The position numbers were made by a program, and so were the translations under genes. This document shows, piece after piece, positions 1 to 7,982 of a stretch of 64,000 nt of DNA. Origin of the DNA: Szabonella alba (GTDB lineage Bacteria; Pseudomonadota; Alphaproteobacteria; Rhodobacterales; Rhodobacteraceae). The notes beneath the pieces were generated by a model, which saw only the letters and a program-made list of their open reading frames with translations, searched no databases and had not been told where the DNA came from. Location: contig NZ_JAESVN010000006.1 of the NCBI RefSeq assembly GCF_016765775.1, positions 1 through 64,000 on the forward strand, in the 5' to 3' direction. Each line of letters begins with the position of its first letter. Positions within the stretch are counted from its first letter, which is position 1.

Positions 1-144
1 CAGTGCCATCCGTCGGATCGGTGCCATCGGTCGGATCAGTGCCATCCGTCGGATCGGTGCCATCCGTCGGATCCGTGCCGTCGGTCGGATCGGTGCCATC
101 CGTCGGATCAGTGCCATCCGTCGGATCGGTGCCGTCCGTCGGAT
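1..144 (-). repeat. 18-bp tandem repeat, 8 copies, encoding DPTDGT
   Basis: Eight contiguous 18-bp units (plus strand cagtgccatccgtcggat with variation at two or three positions) fill bases 1-144 and continue to the edge. They are in frame with the adhesin gene and encode an acidic Thr/Pro-rich linker. Such arrays change length by slippage in whole units, so the stalk could vary without frameshift. The total copy number is unknown because the window cuts the array. Confidence 0.9.
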
Positions 145-478
145 CAGCATCATCGTCGTCGCTGCCAAAGGCTATCAGGCCCGCGCCCAGACCTGCGGCG
201 CCAAGGGCGATCATCTCATCAGTGTTGAGCATCCCGGTCCCCGCCCCTTCAGGGTCTTCCCCGGGGACGGGATTGATGACCGTGCCATCCCCCAGAACCA
301 GCAGATGTGGTTCACCATTGGCGGCGGGCTGGTAGAAGCCATTGATCCGGATCGCTTCCCCGCTTTTCAACTCCACCACAAGATCGTCGCCGGATTTGGC
401 ATACTGCTGAATATCTGCCCTCAGGGCGTGAATCGGCACATCCTTGATCGTGCCTGCCTGAATTACGTTTTGTGCCAT
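1..478 (-). CDS. N-terminal part of a large BapA/RTX-type repeat adhesin (cut by window edge)
   Basis: The gene starts at an ATG at 478-476 and reads leftwards off the window, so only about 159 residues are visible. A GGAG sits 8 bases before the start. The first ~90 residues (MAQNVIQAGTIKDVPIHALR at the start, then a short beta-rich stretch with ELKSGEAIRINGFY) look like the prefix domain of BapA/LapF-type biofilm adhesins. A Gly/Ala-rich hydrophobic stretch (residues ~92-106) and an acidic SDDDDAD stretch follow, and then eight perfectly in-frame DPTDGT units run to the edge. Family members are usually thousands of residues long, surface exposed and exported by type I secretion. The repeated linker suggests a stalk. 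The function is inferred from the prefix architecture only; the diagnostic C-terminus lies outside. Confidence 0.72.
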   Translation of the reverse strand, partial: MAQNVIQAGTIKDVPIHALRADIQQYAKSGDDLVVELKSGEAIRINGFYQPAANGEPHLLVLGDGTVINPVPGEDPEGAGTGMLNTDEMIALGAAGLGAGLIAFGSDDDDADPTDGTDPTDGTDPTDGTDPTDGTDPTDGTDPTDGTDPTDGTDPTDGT

Positions 479-540
479 TGCGCGCTCCAGTATTTGGTCC
501 CCTCGGGGAAGGTCCGAATGATGGGGCCTGCGGCCAACAA

Positions 541-579
541 CATCCAATAGTATGCATGCTATATACATACTATTGGATG
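541..579. promoter_or_regulatory. Perfect 14-bp inverted repeat upstream of the adhesin gene
   Basis: CATCCAATAGTATG (541-554) and its exact complement CATACTATTGGATG (566-579) flank an 11-base AT-rich spacer. The element lies 63 bases upstream of the adhesin start codon and is markedly AT-rich against its surroundings. No T-run follows in either direction, so a terminator is unlikely. An operator for a dimeric regulator or a mobile-element end are the two plausible readings. Confidence 0.55.
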
Positions 580-861
580 TGTCAACTGAGTCGCAGGCCA
601 CGCCGCCTGCTGCCGCCGATCCGCGTGCAGGGTTGCGTCGAAGGGCGCGCGGAGGGTTTTGGCGGAAATCAACATCCATTGCAGGACGGCCAGATAATGA
701 CGCCAGTCGTAAATCGACTTTGGTGGCAGCTTGTGACTGCGTTCGATCACGCGCGTATGTTCGCGCAGGATGTTGCCCTCGGCCGCAACGACCAGCCGGT
801 CGGGATGCCAGAGCTTGAACTGGTCACAAAGATCTTGGGGCTGCTCTATCGACAGGCTCAA
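559..861 (-). pseudogene. IS21-family transposase (IstA) C-terminal remnant
   Basis: The minus-strand frame contains DRLVVAAEGNILREHTRVI and then LPPKSIYDWRHYLAVLQ, which resembles the C-terminal part of IS21-type IstA transposases, where YDWRHYL is normally followed by a KPGALRNGAPF motif. Here that motif is degenerate (ISAKTLRAPF). There is no catalytic DDE core, no IstB partner and no intact end, so this is a decayed fragment. The assignment to IS21 is from pattern memory and is moderate. Confidence 0.45.
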
Positions 862-884
862 ATCTACAGTCGTCAGGGTGTGGC

Positions 885-1204
885 CTTGACCGTTCGAACC
901 TCACCGATTGGGTCGGTCGGGCCGCCTTCGAACTCCGCACCGTTTATACCGCGCTGATGGCCGATCTGAAGTGGCCACAGAACTGTTCATGGATGTGACC
1001 CGTGCCCCCAGTCCTTGACCCCGGGGGTAGAAAGACCAAGTCGGGATACTTCTGGGCCTTGGCCCGCGATGACCGGCCCTGGGGTGGCACGGCACCGCCG
1101 AGCGTGCCCTTCACCTATGCCTTTGGCCGGGGCGGGCAGCATGCCGAGCGCATCTTGCAAGGCTTCGGCGGCATCCTGCACGTCGATGGCTATGCCGGTT
1201 ACAA
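885..1204 (+). pseudogene. IS66-family transposase (TnpC) internal fragment with frame shifts
   Basis: The plus strand encodes NLTDWVGRAAFELRTVYTAL and, after two compensating indels around 975-1004, APVLDPGGRKTKSGYFWALA followed by DDRPWGG, a Gly-rich GRGGQHAERIL and HVDGYAGYN. These are hallmark stretches of the IS66 TnpC DDE domain. Both the start and the end of the gene are missing, and a stop lies between the two halves. The fragment ends abruptly against the integrase remnant, which suggests the IS inserted into the integrase and then decayed. Confidence 0.8.
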
Positions 1205-1614
1205 CTTGCAGGTCGGACAGGTAAGCCTTGTCGACTGCATCCTTGAAGAGAAGGCTCTTGCTGCGCGCGAGGATCAATGCCGTCCGTGCCGCCTTACGCT
1301 CTTCAGCCGGGTCAATTCCTTGACGAATGCTGTCTTTGGCTTCACGAGCGCGCTCCCGTGCCATCGCGAGAGACTTCCGGGAATGCGCCCAACCCGATCT
1401 CTCTGCGGCGCCCACCAACCAAGACCCCAAGCATCCAGTTTCGGGCACCAGTGGGGGTGATCTGCAGGGCCAGACCTGAAACGCCACCGACCGGAAACAG
1501 GACGTTACGCCCGCGCCCGGGATGCACCAGACGTTTCACTTCGAGCGCCGAAAGTTCCTTGGCAATCCATGGCAAAATTCTTCCCCACATTAAGGGTACG
1601 AGCATATGCGACAT
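1205..1614 (-). pseudogene. P4-type tyrosine integrase, truncated and frameshifted
   Basis: Reading leftwards, the first part gives LSALEVKRLVHPGRG, NVLFPVGGVSGLALQITPTG and RREIGLGAFPEV, and after a frame change near 1370-1390 continues as SLAMARERAREAKDSIRQGI DPAEERKAARTALI. This is the N-terminal Arm-type DNA-binding domain (DUF4102) of P4-like integrases. The catalytic C-terminal domain with the R-H-R-Y residues is absent because the gene stops where the IS66 fragment begins. It marks a former genomic island; no tRNA gene or obvious attachment repeat is visible nearby. Confidence 0.75.
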
Positions 1615-1980
1615 GTGGCAACGGCCTACGACGCGCGGGATCTCAAATATCTATAAAAACTAAGTATTTGTCTACTAGATGCGACAGGACGCAATGGAAA
1701 ATTGGCTGCCTCCGGGTTCCGCCATTTCTCCCTCAGTCCCTTGCAGACGGTCGTCTGGAATTCTCCGGATTGGCAACGCCTATGGGCTTTCCGCCATGGA
1801 CATGTTCCGGGATTTTGGTGGAAGGCACGCAATGTGCACAAGCTGACGCAGGAAGATGAATCCTGAAGGTCAGGCTGCGGCTTCAGTCCCTTATAGCGAT
1901 GACTATATCGCAGTGCCTGACCCACAGCGCCAGGTCTTCATCGCGATCAGAGGATAAGGGCCTGCCCTGCCCCCTCCCGA
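1615..1980. other. Gap without a recognisable gene
   Basis: This 366-base stretch separates the integrase remnant from the end of selD. Both strands carry short open frames, but none has a recognisable family, a good ribosome binding site or sensible codon use. It is probably decayed island DNA. No tRNA, hairpin terminator or repeat was recognised. Confidence 0.5.
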
Positions 1981-3015
1981 TCAGACAAGCGTCAGACCCG
2001 CCCCCTCGACCGTCTCACCGATCACCGAGGCTTGGGCGAACCCGTGGCGGTGGAACGTGTCGCGCACGGCGTCAAGGCTTTCGGGTGCGCAGGCCACCAG
2101 CAATCCGCCGCTGGTCTGCGGGTCGCTCAGCAAGGCGCGGTCGGTTCCGGTCAGACCGTTCAGATCGACCTCATCGCCATAGCTGGCCCAGTTCCGCCCC
2201 GAGGCGCCGGTGACATGGCCCGCTTCGGCCAGCGCCCGCACCCCGGGCAGCAGCGGAACGGCGGCCCAGTCCAGCCGCATTGCGCAACCCGATCCGCGTG
2301 CCATTTCAAGTGCATGGCCCGCCAGACCGAAGCCGGTCACATCCGTCATCGCATGGACACCGTCGATCCGGGCAAGTTCAGGGCCGGGCGTGTTCAGCCG
2401 CGTCGTGCTGTCGATCATCGCGCGATAGCCCTCCGCATCCAGCAGCCCCTTTTTCAGGGCCGAGGAATAGATGCCGATGCCCAGAGGCTTGCCCAGCACC
2501 ACCACATCGCCGGGCCGCGCGCTGCGGTTGCGCTTGACCTGTGCGGGATCGACCAGACCCAGCGCGACAAGGCCGTAAATCGGTTCAACAGAATCGATGG
2601 TATGCCCGCCCGCGATGGGAATGCCCGCCGCACGACAGGCCTCGGCCCCGCCATCCAGCACCGCGCGGATCGTTGCGGGCGACAGCACATTGACCGGCAT
2701 CCCGACCAGCGCCAGCGCGAAAATCGGTGTCGCCCCCATCGCATAGACATCAGAAATTGCATTGGTCGCCGCGATCCGCCCGAAATCGCGCGGATCATCG
2801 ACCACCGGCATGAAAAAATCCGTTGTCGCCACCACGGCCTGCCGGTCGTTCAGCTGCCAGACAGCGGCATCATCTGATGTCTCGATGCCGACAAGCAGCT
2901 CTGCCGGGACCGGCAGTGCTGCCGACCCGCGAAGGATCTCTTCCAGAACGCCGGGGGCGATCTTGCAGCCACAGCCGCCGCCATGGGCAAGCGAGGTCAG
3001 GCGCGGTTCGGTCAT
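1981..3015 (-). CDS. selD: Selenide, water dikinase (selenophosphate synthetase)
   Basis: The 344-residue protein makes selenophosphate from selenide and ATP, the activated selenium donor for selenocysteine and 2-selenouridine. The glycine-rich N-terminal active site GGGCGCK is intact; C15 corresponds to the essential Cys17 of E. coli SelD and K18 to Lys20, so this is a cysteine, not selenocysteine, version. An AIR-synthase-like fold is indicated by TTDFFMPVVDDP, AGGHTID and MTDVTGFGLAGHALEMA. The start ATG has GGAGA seven bases upstream, and the gene lies 12 bases after selU on the same strand, so the two form an operon. Next to selU the likely role is tRNA selenation; nothing in the window shows a selenoprotein. 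Confidence 0.95.
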   Translation of the reverse strand: MTEPRLTSLAHGGGCGCKIAPGVLEEILRGSAALPVPAELLVGIETSDDAAVWQLNDRQAVVATTDFFMPVVDDPRDFGRIAATNAISDVYAMGATPIFALALVGMPVNVLSPATIRAVLDGGAEACRAAGIPIAGGHTIDSVEPIYGLVALGLVDPAQVKRNRSARPGDVVVLGKPLGIGIYSSALKKGLLDAEGYRAMIDSTTRLNTPGPELARIDGVHAMTDVTGFGLAGHALEMARGSGCAMRLDWAAVPLLPGVRALAEAGHVTGASGRNWASYGDEVDLNGLTGTDRALLSDPQTSGGLLVACAPESLDAVRDTFHRHGFAQASVIGETVEGAGLTLV

Positions 3016-3027
3016 GGCATCTCTCCG

Positions 3028-4083
3028 TCAGGGTTTCGAAAGCGCCGCGATGTCGCGGACAAGGGTTGCGGCAAGCCCCTTCAGGGCCTCGGGGTCCAGC
3101 GCGGCCGCTTCGACCCGGATCGCATCACCGTCAATCCGCTTGCGGCTGCGCGCATAGGCCGGATCGTAATGCCATGTCATGAGGTCTGCGGCGAGTGTTT
3201 CAAAATCGCCTGCGGCGATCAGGCCATGCCAGCCCTCGATCCGCGTTGCGGGCTGATAGGGGCGCAACCGGTCCACGGCCCGGGCCAGAAGCGCGGAATC
3301 GGCCGTCATATCGGCATAGCTGCGCGCGAGATAGCGCGCGCGGGTGCGGCGTTCCGCCATGATCTCGATACGCGGCGCATGGCGCATGGCCTGCAGCAGC
3401 GGACCGGGCAATTTGATCCGCCCGATCATGCCGCTTTCGGCCTCGATCACCACGGGGCGGGCCGGGTCAAGCACATCACAGGCCATGGCAAGCTGCCCCT
3501 CAAACCCGGTCTGGCAGGGCTGCACCCCCATGGAACCGAAGATCGACCCGCGATGGTTCGCCAGCGCCTCAAGATCCAGCACCTGTGTGCTCATGCCGCG
3601 CAGCAGATGCAGAAGTTCGGTCTTGCCGCTGCCGGTATTGCCGTCCAGCAGAACGACCGGCGTTGCAAAGGGCCGTTCATACAGCGCCCCCAGCACCAGA
3701 CGGCGCCACGCCTTGTAGCCGCCGCTGATGGTTTCGGCCCGCCAGCCGATCTGCCCGAGGATCGTCGCAAACGACCCCGACCGTTGCCCGCCGCGCCAGC
3801 AGTAAACCAAGGGTCGCCAGCCCCCGGGCCGGTCGATCAGCACCTCTTCGATATGGCGCGCGGCATTGCGCGCGACCAGCGCCGCCCCGATCTTACGGGC
3901 ATCGAAGGGGGAAACCTGTTTGTAGATGGTGCCGACCCGCGCACGTTCCTCATCATCCAGAACCGGCAGGCTGATTGCCCCGGGAAGATGGTCCTGCGCA
4001 TATTCTGACGGGGAACGGACGTCGATCACGTCATCGAAGCCAAGCTGACGCAGGTCAGAAAGAGCGGTGAGTGTGACTGGCAT
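3028..4083 (-). CDS. selU: tRNA 2-selenouridine synthase
   Basis: SelU (MnmH) replaces the sulfur of 2-thiouridine at the wobble position of Lys, Glu and Gln tRNAs with selenium, going through a geranylated intermediate. The 351-residue protein has the rhodanese domain first (DVIDVRSPSEYAQDH; catalytic C95 in YCWRGGQRS, equivalent to E. coli Cys97) and then a P-loop GNTGSGKT at 148-155. Length and order match the family. It is the first gene of the selU-selD pair and uses the selenophosphate made by SelD. The start is the ATG at 4083; upstream the DNA is the shared region with the divergent gdx unit. Confidence 0.95.
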   Translation of the reverse strand: MPVTLTALSDLRQLGFDDVIDVRSPSEYAQDHLPGAISLPVLDDEERARVGTIYKQVSPFDARKIGAALVARNAARHIEEVLIDRPGGWRPLVYCWRGGQRSGSFATILGQIGWRAETISGGYKAWRRLVLGALYERPFATPVVLLDGNTGSGKTELLHLLRGMSTQVLDLEALANHRGSIFGSMGVQPCQTGFEGQLAMACDVLDPARPVVIEAESGMIGRIKLPGPLLQAMRHAPRIEIMAERRTRARYLARSYADMTADSALLARAVDRLRPYQPATRIEGWHGLIAAGDFETLAADLMTWHYDPAYARSRKRIDGDAIRVEAAALDPEALKGLAATLVRDIAALSKP

Positions 4084-4336
4084 GCGTGGGGCGATCCGAT
4101 CTATGGGGCAGTCCTAGCCCAGCGGATCACAGCTCGCCAGCGAAAACACCGATGCGTAAAGCGTGCAGATCAATGCGGCGGGACCGCATGGTTCATGCGG
4201 ATCCTGGCCTGTGATCCCGGGCTGCGATCCCGCCCCATTCTCGCCCCATCCCGGCCCCGTCACCGAAAAGGCGCATCCCCGCCCTTCCCATCCGACCGCC
4301 GGTTGCCAATGCGCGCGGGATTTCCTATTTTCCGGG
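4084..4336. promoter_or_regulatory. Divergent promoter region between selU and gdx
   Basis: The gap between the selU start and the riboswitch must hold the promoters for both transcription units. No convincing -35/-10 pair can be named by eye and no other hairpin stands out. Proline- and arginine-rich open frames cross it but lack any family resemblance. Confidence 0.4.
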
Positions 4337-4382
4337 CCGAGGACGACCTCACCATCATGGTCATCATTCGGGACGGCCCGGT
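4337..4382 (+). ncRNA. Guanidine-II (mini-ykkC) riboswitch
   Basis: Two small hairpins with ACGR tetraloops stand in tandem: GAGG-ACGA-CCTC at 4339-4350 and CGGG-ACGG-CCCG at 4369-4380, separated by 18 bases. Two stem-loops with ACGR loops are the defining feature of the guanidine-II class. A GTATC linker leads directly into an AGGAG at 4386-4390 and the start codon of an Gdx-type exporter at 4399, the classical target of this class. In known examples guanidinium binding pairs the two loops and frees the ribosome binding site, so translational control is inferred. A longer open frame starting at 4195 runs through the element but does not look like protein. Confidence 0.87.
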
Positions 4383-4398
4383 ATCAGGAGATCAGCCT

Positions 4399-4719
4399 AT
4401 GGCCTGGATCTTTCTTTTCGCCGCCGGGATCCTTGAAATCGTCTGGGCCTATTCGATGAAGCGCTCGGACGGCTTCACGCTTCCCACCCCGACCGTCATC
4501 ACCATCGTCACGATGATTGCCAGTTTCGCACTGCTGTCCGTGGCGATGAAAACGCTGCCGCTGGGCACGGCCTATACGATCTGGACGGGCATTGGCGCAG
4601 TGGGGGCCTTCGTCGTCGGAATCACCGTTCTGGGAGAGGCCGTCACCCCCGCCCGGATCATCGCGGCCCTTCTGATCGTCAGCGGCATCGTGTTGATGAA
4701 GCTGGCCAGCCCGCATTGA
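4399..4719 (+). CDS. gdx: Guanidinium exporter, SMR family (Gdx/SugE type)
   Basis: This 106-residue protein has four transmembrane segments and is a small multidrug resistance family member that, as a dual-topology dimer, exchanges guanidinium for protons across the inner membrane. The essential Glu13 is present (GILEIVWAYSMKRSDGFT), and the WAYSMK signature places it with the Gdx/SugE branch rather than EmrE. The start ATG at 4399 follows AGGAG by 8 bases; an upstream in-frame start at 4195 would add a non-membrane Pro/Arg-rich extension and would translate through the riboswitch, so it is rejected. The guanidine-II element immediately upstream supports the guanidinium substrate independently. 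Confidence 0.93.
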   Translation: MAWIFLFAAGILEIVWAYSMKRSDGFTLPTPTVITIVTMIASFALLSVAMKTLPLGTAYTIWTGIGAVGAFVVGITVLGEAVTPARIIAALLIVSGIVLMKLASPH

Positions 4720-4837
4720 ACCGTCATCGCGGAAAGGGCCGACCGGGCATCCCGCGCGGGGTCCGGTCCGCCCCTGACGCCGTGATGACGGTCAAATTCA
4801 TTTGACGCGCCACTTGCGCGGTTTCAGACTCTGCGCC

Positions 4838-6454
4838 ATGCGGTGCCGGTTGCTCTTCCTTTTTCTGCTCTGCCTTCCTCTGCCTGTCCGGGCCGGGACG
4901 GCACAGGATCTGCTGGCGGAAACCTTCCTGCTGGCCCAGACCGCGATGAGCAGCGCCGCCGGGCAGGCGCTGTCCCAGATCGGGCAGCGTGCCGCCGCGG
5001 GCGACGGGGTTCTGGCCGATCTCTTGCGCGACCGGCAGGCGGTGGAAAAGCAGCTTGCCGATACCGAAACCGCGCTGACCGATCCCGCTGCGGACCCTGT
5101 TCATCTGACCGGTGAGGCCGAGGCCCTTGCCGCAAGGATCCGTGAGATCGACACAAGGATCGGCACGGAATTCCCGCGTTTTGCCGATCTGACCCGCCCA
5201 CGCCCCGCCCCACTGACCGAGGTGCAGGCGCTTCTGGATGCCGATGAGGCGCTGATCCTGATGTTTTCCGGCGCAGAAAAGACCTTTGTCTGGGCCGTCA
5301 CAGCCAAGGCCGCCGCATGGCATGCAGTCAGCACCGACCCCGCGACACTGGCAGATGTGGTGGCCCGCCTGCGCGAAACGCTGGATCCGGCCTCGGCCCC
5401 GGTCCGGGCGGCGGCGGCACTGGATAGCGGATTCGCGCCCTCTGCCGCTGCCTTTCCGCGCGATCTGGCCTGGCGGCTGCATGCCTTTCTGCTGGCCCCG
5501 CTGATGCCGGTTTTCGGCACGGCACGGCATGTCTATATCGTGCCGGACGGCCCGCTTTCCGCGATCCCTTTTGCGCTTTTGCCCACAGAACCGCCCGAGG
5601 GCGCGGATGACGACCCGGCCGCCATGCGTGCCACACCCTGGATGATCCGCCAGCATGCGCTGACGGTGCTGCCCGCCGTTGACAGCCTGCGGGTGATCCG
5701 CGACCTGCCGCCGCCCGATGCGGGCAGACGGGCCTTCATGGGCTTTGGCGATCCCGATTTCGGCGGCACGATGCAGGTGGCCGGTCTGACGCAGGATCTG
5801 GCACAGGGGCCGGGTGTGATGCGCGGCGGGCTGGCCGATCCCGACCAGTTGCGCGCGCTGGCCCCACTGCCCCAGACCCGTCGTGAACTGCGCGCCATTG
5901 CGGCAACGCTGGGGGCAGCGCGTGAGGATGTGGTGCTGGGAATGGCGGCCACGGAACGCGCGGTGAAAAGTGCCACCCTGTCGGATCGCCGGGTGCTGGC
6001 CTTCGCGACCCATGGCCTGCTTTCGGGGGAAATCCGGGGGCTGGATGAACCGGCACTGGTCCTTTCCCCCCCCGACCGCCCGGATGCGGCGGATGACGGG
6101 CTGCTGACCGCCTCGGAAATCGCGGACCTGAACCTTGATGCGGATTGGGTCATCCTGTCGGCCTGCAACACCGCCGGAGGGGAGTCACCGGGGGCCGAGG
6201 GGCTTTCAGGACTGGCGCGGGCCTTTCTGTTTGCCGGGGCGCGCGCGGTGCTGGTTTCGCACTGGCCAGTGCGCGACGATGCCGCAGCACGGCTGACGAC
6301 CGAGGCTTTCGCGCGACTGGCCTCGGGCCGGGCGACGGGCAAGGCCGAGGCGCTGCGCCAGTCGATGCTGGCGCTGATGGAAGATGACAGCGACCCGACA
6401 CTGGCGCACCCGGCGGCATGGGCGCCCTTCATCCTTGTCGGAGACGGGCGATGA
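4838..6454 (+). CDS. Exported CHAT-domain protein (caspase-like fold)
   Basis: A 538-residue protein with an N-terminal signal sequence (MRCRLLFLFLLCLPLPVRAG), a helical region with predicted coiled coil to about residue 100, and a C-terminal CHAT domain. The CHAT caspase-type dyad is visible as H392 in FATHGLLSGEI and C443 in VILSACNTAGGES, followed by LARAFLFAGARAVLVSHWPV. CHAT proteins are often proteases, some activated by partner proteins. The ATG at 4838 gives a clean signal peptide; an in-frame TTG at 4802 would hide it. It overlaps the next gene by ATGA, so the two are translationally coupled. Substrate and trigger are unknown; the predicted export is unusual compared with cytoplasmic CHAT effectors. 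Confidence 0.8.
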   Translation: MRCRLLFLFLLCLPLPVRAGTAQDLLAETFLLAQTAMSSAAGQALSQIGQRAAAGDGVLADLLRDRQAVEKQLADTETALTDPAADPVHLTGEAEALAARIREIDTRIGTEFPRFADLTRPRPAPLTEVQALLDADEALILMFSGAEKTFVWAVTAKAAAWHAVSTDPATLADVVARLRETLDPASAPVRAAAALDSGFAPSAAAFPRDLAWRLHAFLLAPLMPVFGTARHVYIVPDGPLSAIPFALLPTEPPEGADDDPAAMRATPWMIRQHALTVLPAVDSLRVIRDLPPPDAGRRAFMGFGDPDFGGTMQVAGLTQDLAQGPGVMRGGLADPDQLRALAPLPQTRRELRAIAATLGAAREDVVLGMAATERAVKSATLSDRRVLAFATHGLLSGEIRGLDEPALVLSPPDRPDAADDGLLTASEIADLNLDADWVILSACNTAGGESPGAEGLSGLARAFLFAGARAVLVSHWPVRDDAAARLTTEAFARLASGRATGKAEALRQSMLALMEDDSDPTLAHPAAWAPFILVGDGR

Positions 6455-7959
6455 TGGGACCACCCGCGATGACTCGAAAACGGGCGATGACCGCCGTTCT
6501 GCCCCGCTGTCTGCCGCTGCTGCTGGCGCTCTGGCTGGCCTCGGTCCCGGGCGGCAACGGGCGGGCCGATGCGCAGACAATGGCCATGCCCGACCCCTAT
6601 GCGGTCATTGACGGGCTGTCGCCCTTTATGGAGACGGGCGACATGGAAGGCGCATGGCGCTATCTGGACCGGTCCATCCGTGAGGCGCGGCGGTTGGGGC
6701 CGCTGTCGCCCGATTGGGCGCTGGTCTTTGCGATGCTGGCCGACAGTATCCGCAATATCGGTGAAAACCCCGCCTATGCGCTGCAGATCACCGATCAGGG
6801 GCTGGATCTTGCCCGTCTGGGCGGCGCGGATTACGCCAATGAGGCGGCAGCATTGGAAGTATCGCGTGCCTATGCGCTGGCCGATCTGGGCCGCATGGCC
6901 GAGGCGGTGGAAACCGCCACGCTGGCCCTGCCCGCGCTGCGCGCAACCTTTGGCGATCAGGCAGCGGATGATCTGGAAAGCTATGCACGCGACTGGGCGC
7001 AGGGCGATCTGACGATCTTCAACACATCGGCGCTGGTGCTGGCTCGCCGCGCGCTGGACGGGGCCGAGGCCGCCTTTGACCGCGGCGACCATATCGCCGC
7101 CCTGACCGCCGCCGCCCGCGCCGATCTGCCCGAGGGCGCGGGCTTCGATCCTGGGGAAACCGCGCTGTTGCGGGCCGAGGCGCTGGCGCTGTCGGGGCGC
7201 GCGCTGTTTCTGATGGGACGCCTGCCCGAGGCCAGCGCCACGCTGGACGAGGCGGCGGCGCAGGTGCTGCATCCCGGCTGGCAGACGGGCGATGTCCGCT
7301 GGCGCCAACCGCCGCCGCAGGATCCCGCATCACGCGCCCGCCTGACCGAACTTTTCTTCTGGCATGCGCGCGGATCAATTGCCGCCGGACAAACCGATGC
7401 GGCGGACCCCGCGCTGCGGATTGCCGGAACGCTGAACGACCGCGCCGCATGGCGGGTGACGCTGCTGCTGCCGCAGGTCCAGATCGCACAGGCCAAGGGC
7501 GATGCCGGTGCCGCCGACCGCCTGCTGGCCCGCGCCGAAGCCGAGGCAAAGGCGCAGGGGGACGCCGACTATGCCACGCTGATGCGGTTTTACCGCGCCA
7601 ACAATCAGGCCGCGATGGCCCCGACCTGGGAAGCGGTCGACCTTGCGGGTCTGGAACGGGCGACCGAGGCGGCACTGATCGCCGCCGCCGCCGGGCCGTC
7701 CTCGATCAGTCCCGATTTCATCCGCACCGAGGCGGCCGGGTTCCTTGCGGGCGCGGGTGCGCATGAAAAGGCCCTGCATCTGTTGCGCGGCATCGACAGC
7801 ACTGCCCCCGCCCGCACGCAACAGGACCGGCAGGAACGCAGGCAGCAGGCCGAGATCCACCTGGGATCGGCCCATGCCATTGCCAGCCGCGACCCGGACG
7901 CCTTCTGCCCGGATGTCGAGGGGCTGGGCTGCGTGATCTACAGCCGCGCCCGCGACTGA
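6451..7959 (+). CDS. Exported helical-repeat (TPR-like) partner of the CHAT protein
   Basis: The 502-residue product starts with a charged stretch and a hydrophobic segment (LPLLLALWLASVPGGNGRAD AQ), so it is probably exported. The rest is Ala/Leu-rich and alternates helices with TPR-like spacing (for example AAALEVSRAYALADLGRMAE and ALRAEALALSGRALFLMGRL), but no repeat is textbook. The ATG at 6451 overlaps the CHAT stop codon as ATGA and has GGAG seven bases upstream; ATGs at 6469 and 6487 are alternatives. The coupling suggests a stoichiometric partner that binds or controls the CHAT protein in the periplasm. This role is inferred from position and shape, not from a known family. Confidence 0.6.
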   Translation: MMGPPAMTRKRAMTAVLPRCLPLLLALWLASVPGGNGRADAQTMAMPDPYAVIDGLSPFMETGDMEGAWRYLDRSIREARRLGPLSPDWALVFAMLADSIRNIGENPAYALQITDQGLDLARLGGADYANEAAALEVSRAYALADLGRMAEAVETATLALPALRATFGDQAADDLESYARDWAQGDLTIFNTSALVLARRALDGAEAAFDRGDHIAALTAAARADLPEGAGFDPGETALLRAEALALSGRALFLMGRLPEASATLDEAAAQVLHPGWQTGDVRWRQPPPQDPASRARLTELFFWHARGSIAAGQTDAADPALRIAGTLNDRAAWRVTLLLPQVQIAQAKGDAGAADRLLARAEAEAKAQGDADYATLMRFYRANNQAAMAPTWEAVDLAGLERATEAALIAAAAGPSSISPDFIRTEAAGFLAGAGAHEKALHLLRGIDSTAPARTQQDRQERRQQAEIHLGSAHAIASRDPDAFCPDVEGLGCVIYSRARD

Positions 7960-7982
7960 CCGGCCCCCGGGCGCGCAGGTGC

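Noticed and set aside
4195-4398. N-terminal extension of the Gdx exporter
   Set aside because: It has Pro/Arg-rich non-membrane sequence, runs through the guanidine-II hairpins, and the ribosome site AGGAG serves the ATG at 4399.
5533-7308. 591-residue minus-strand frame
   Set aside because: Antisense shadow of the CHAT and helical-repeat genes, rich in Arg, Gln and Pro without any motif.
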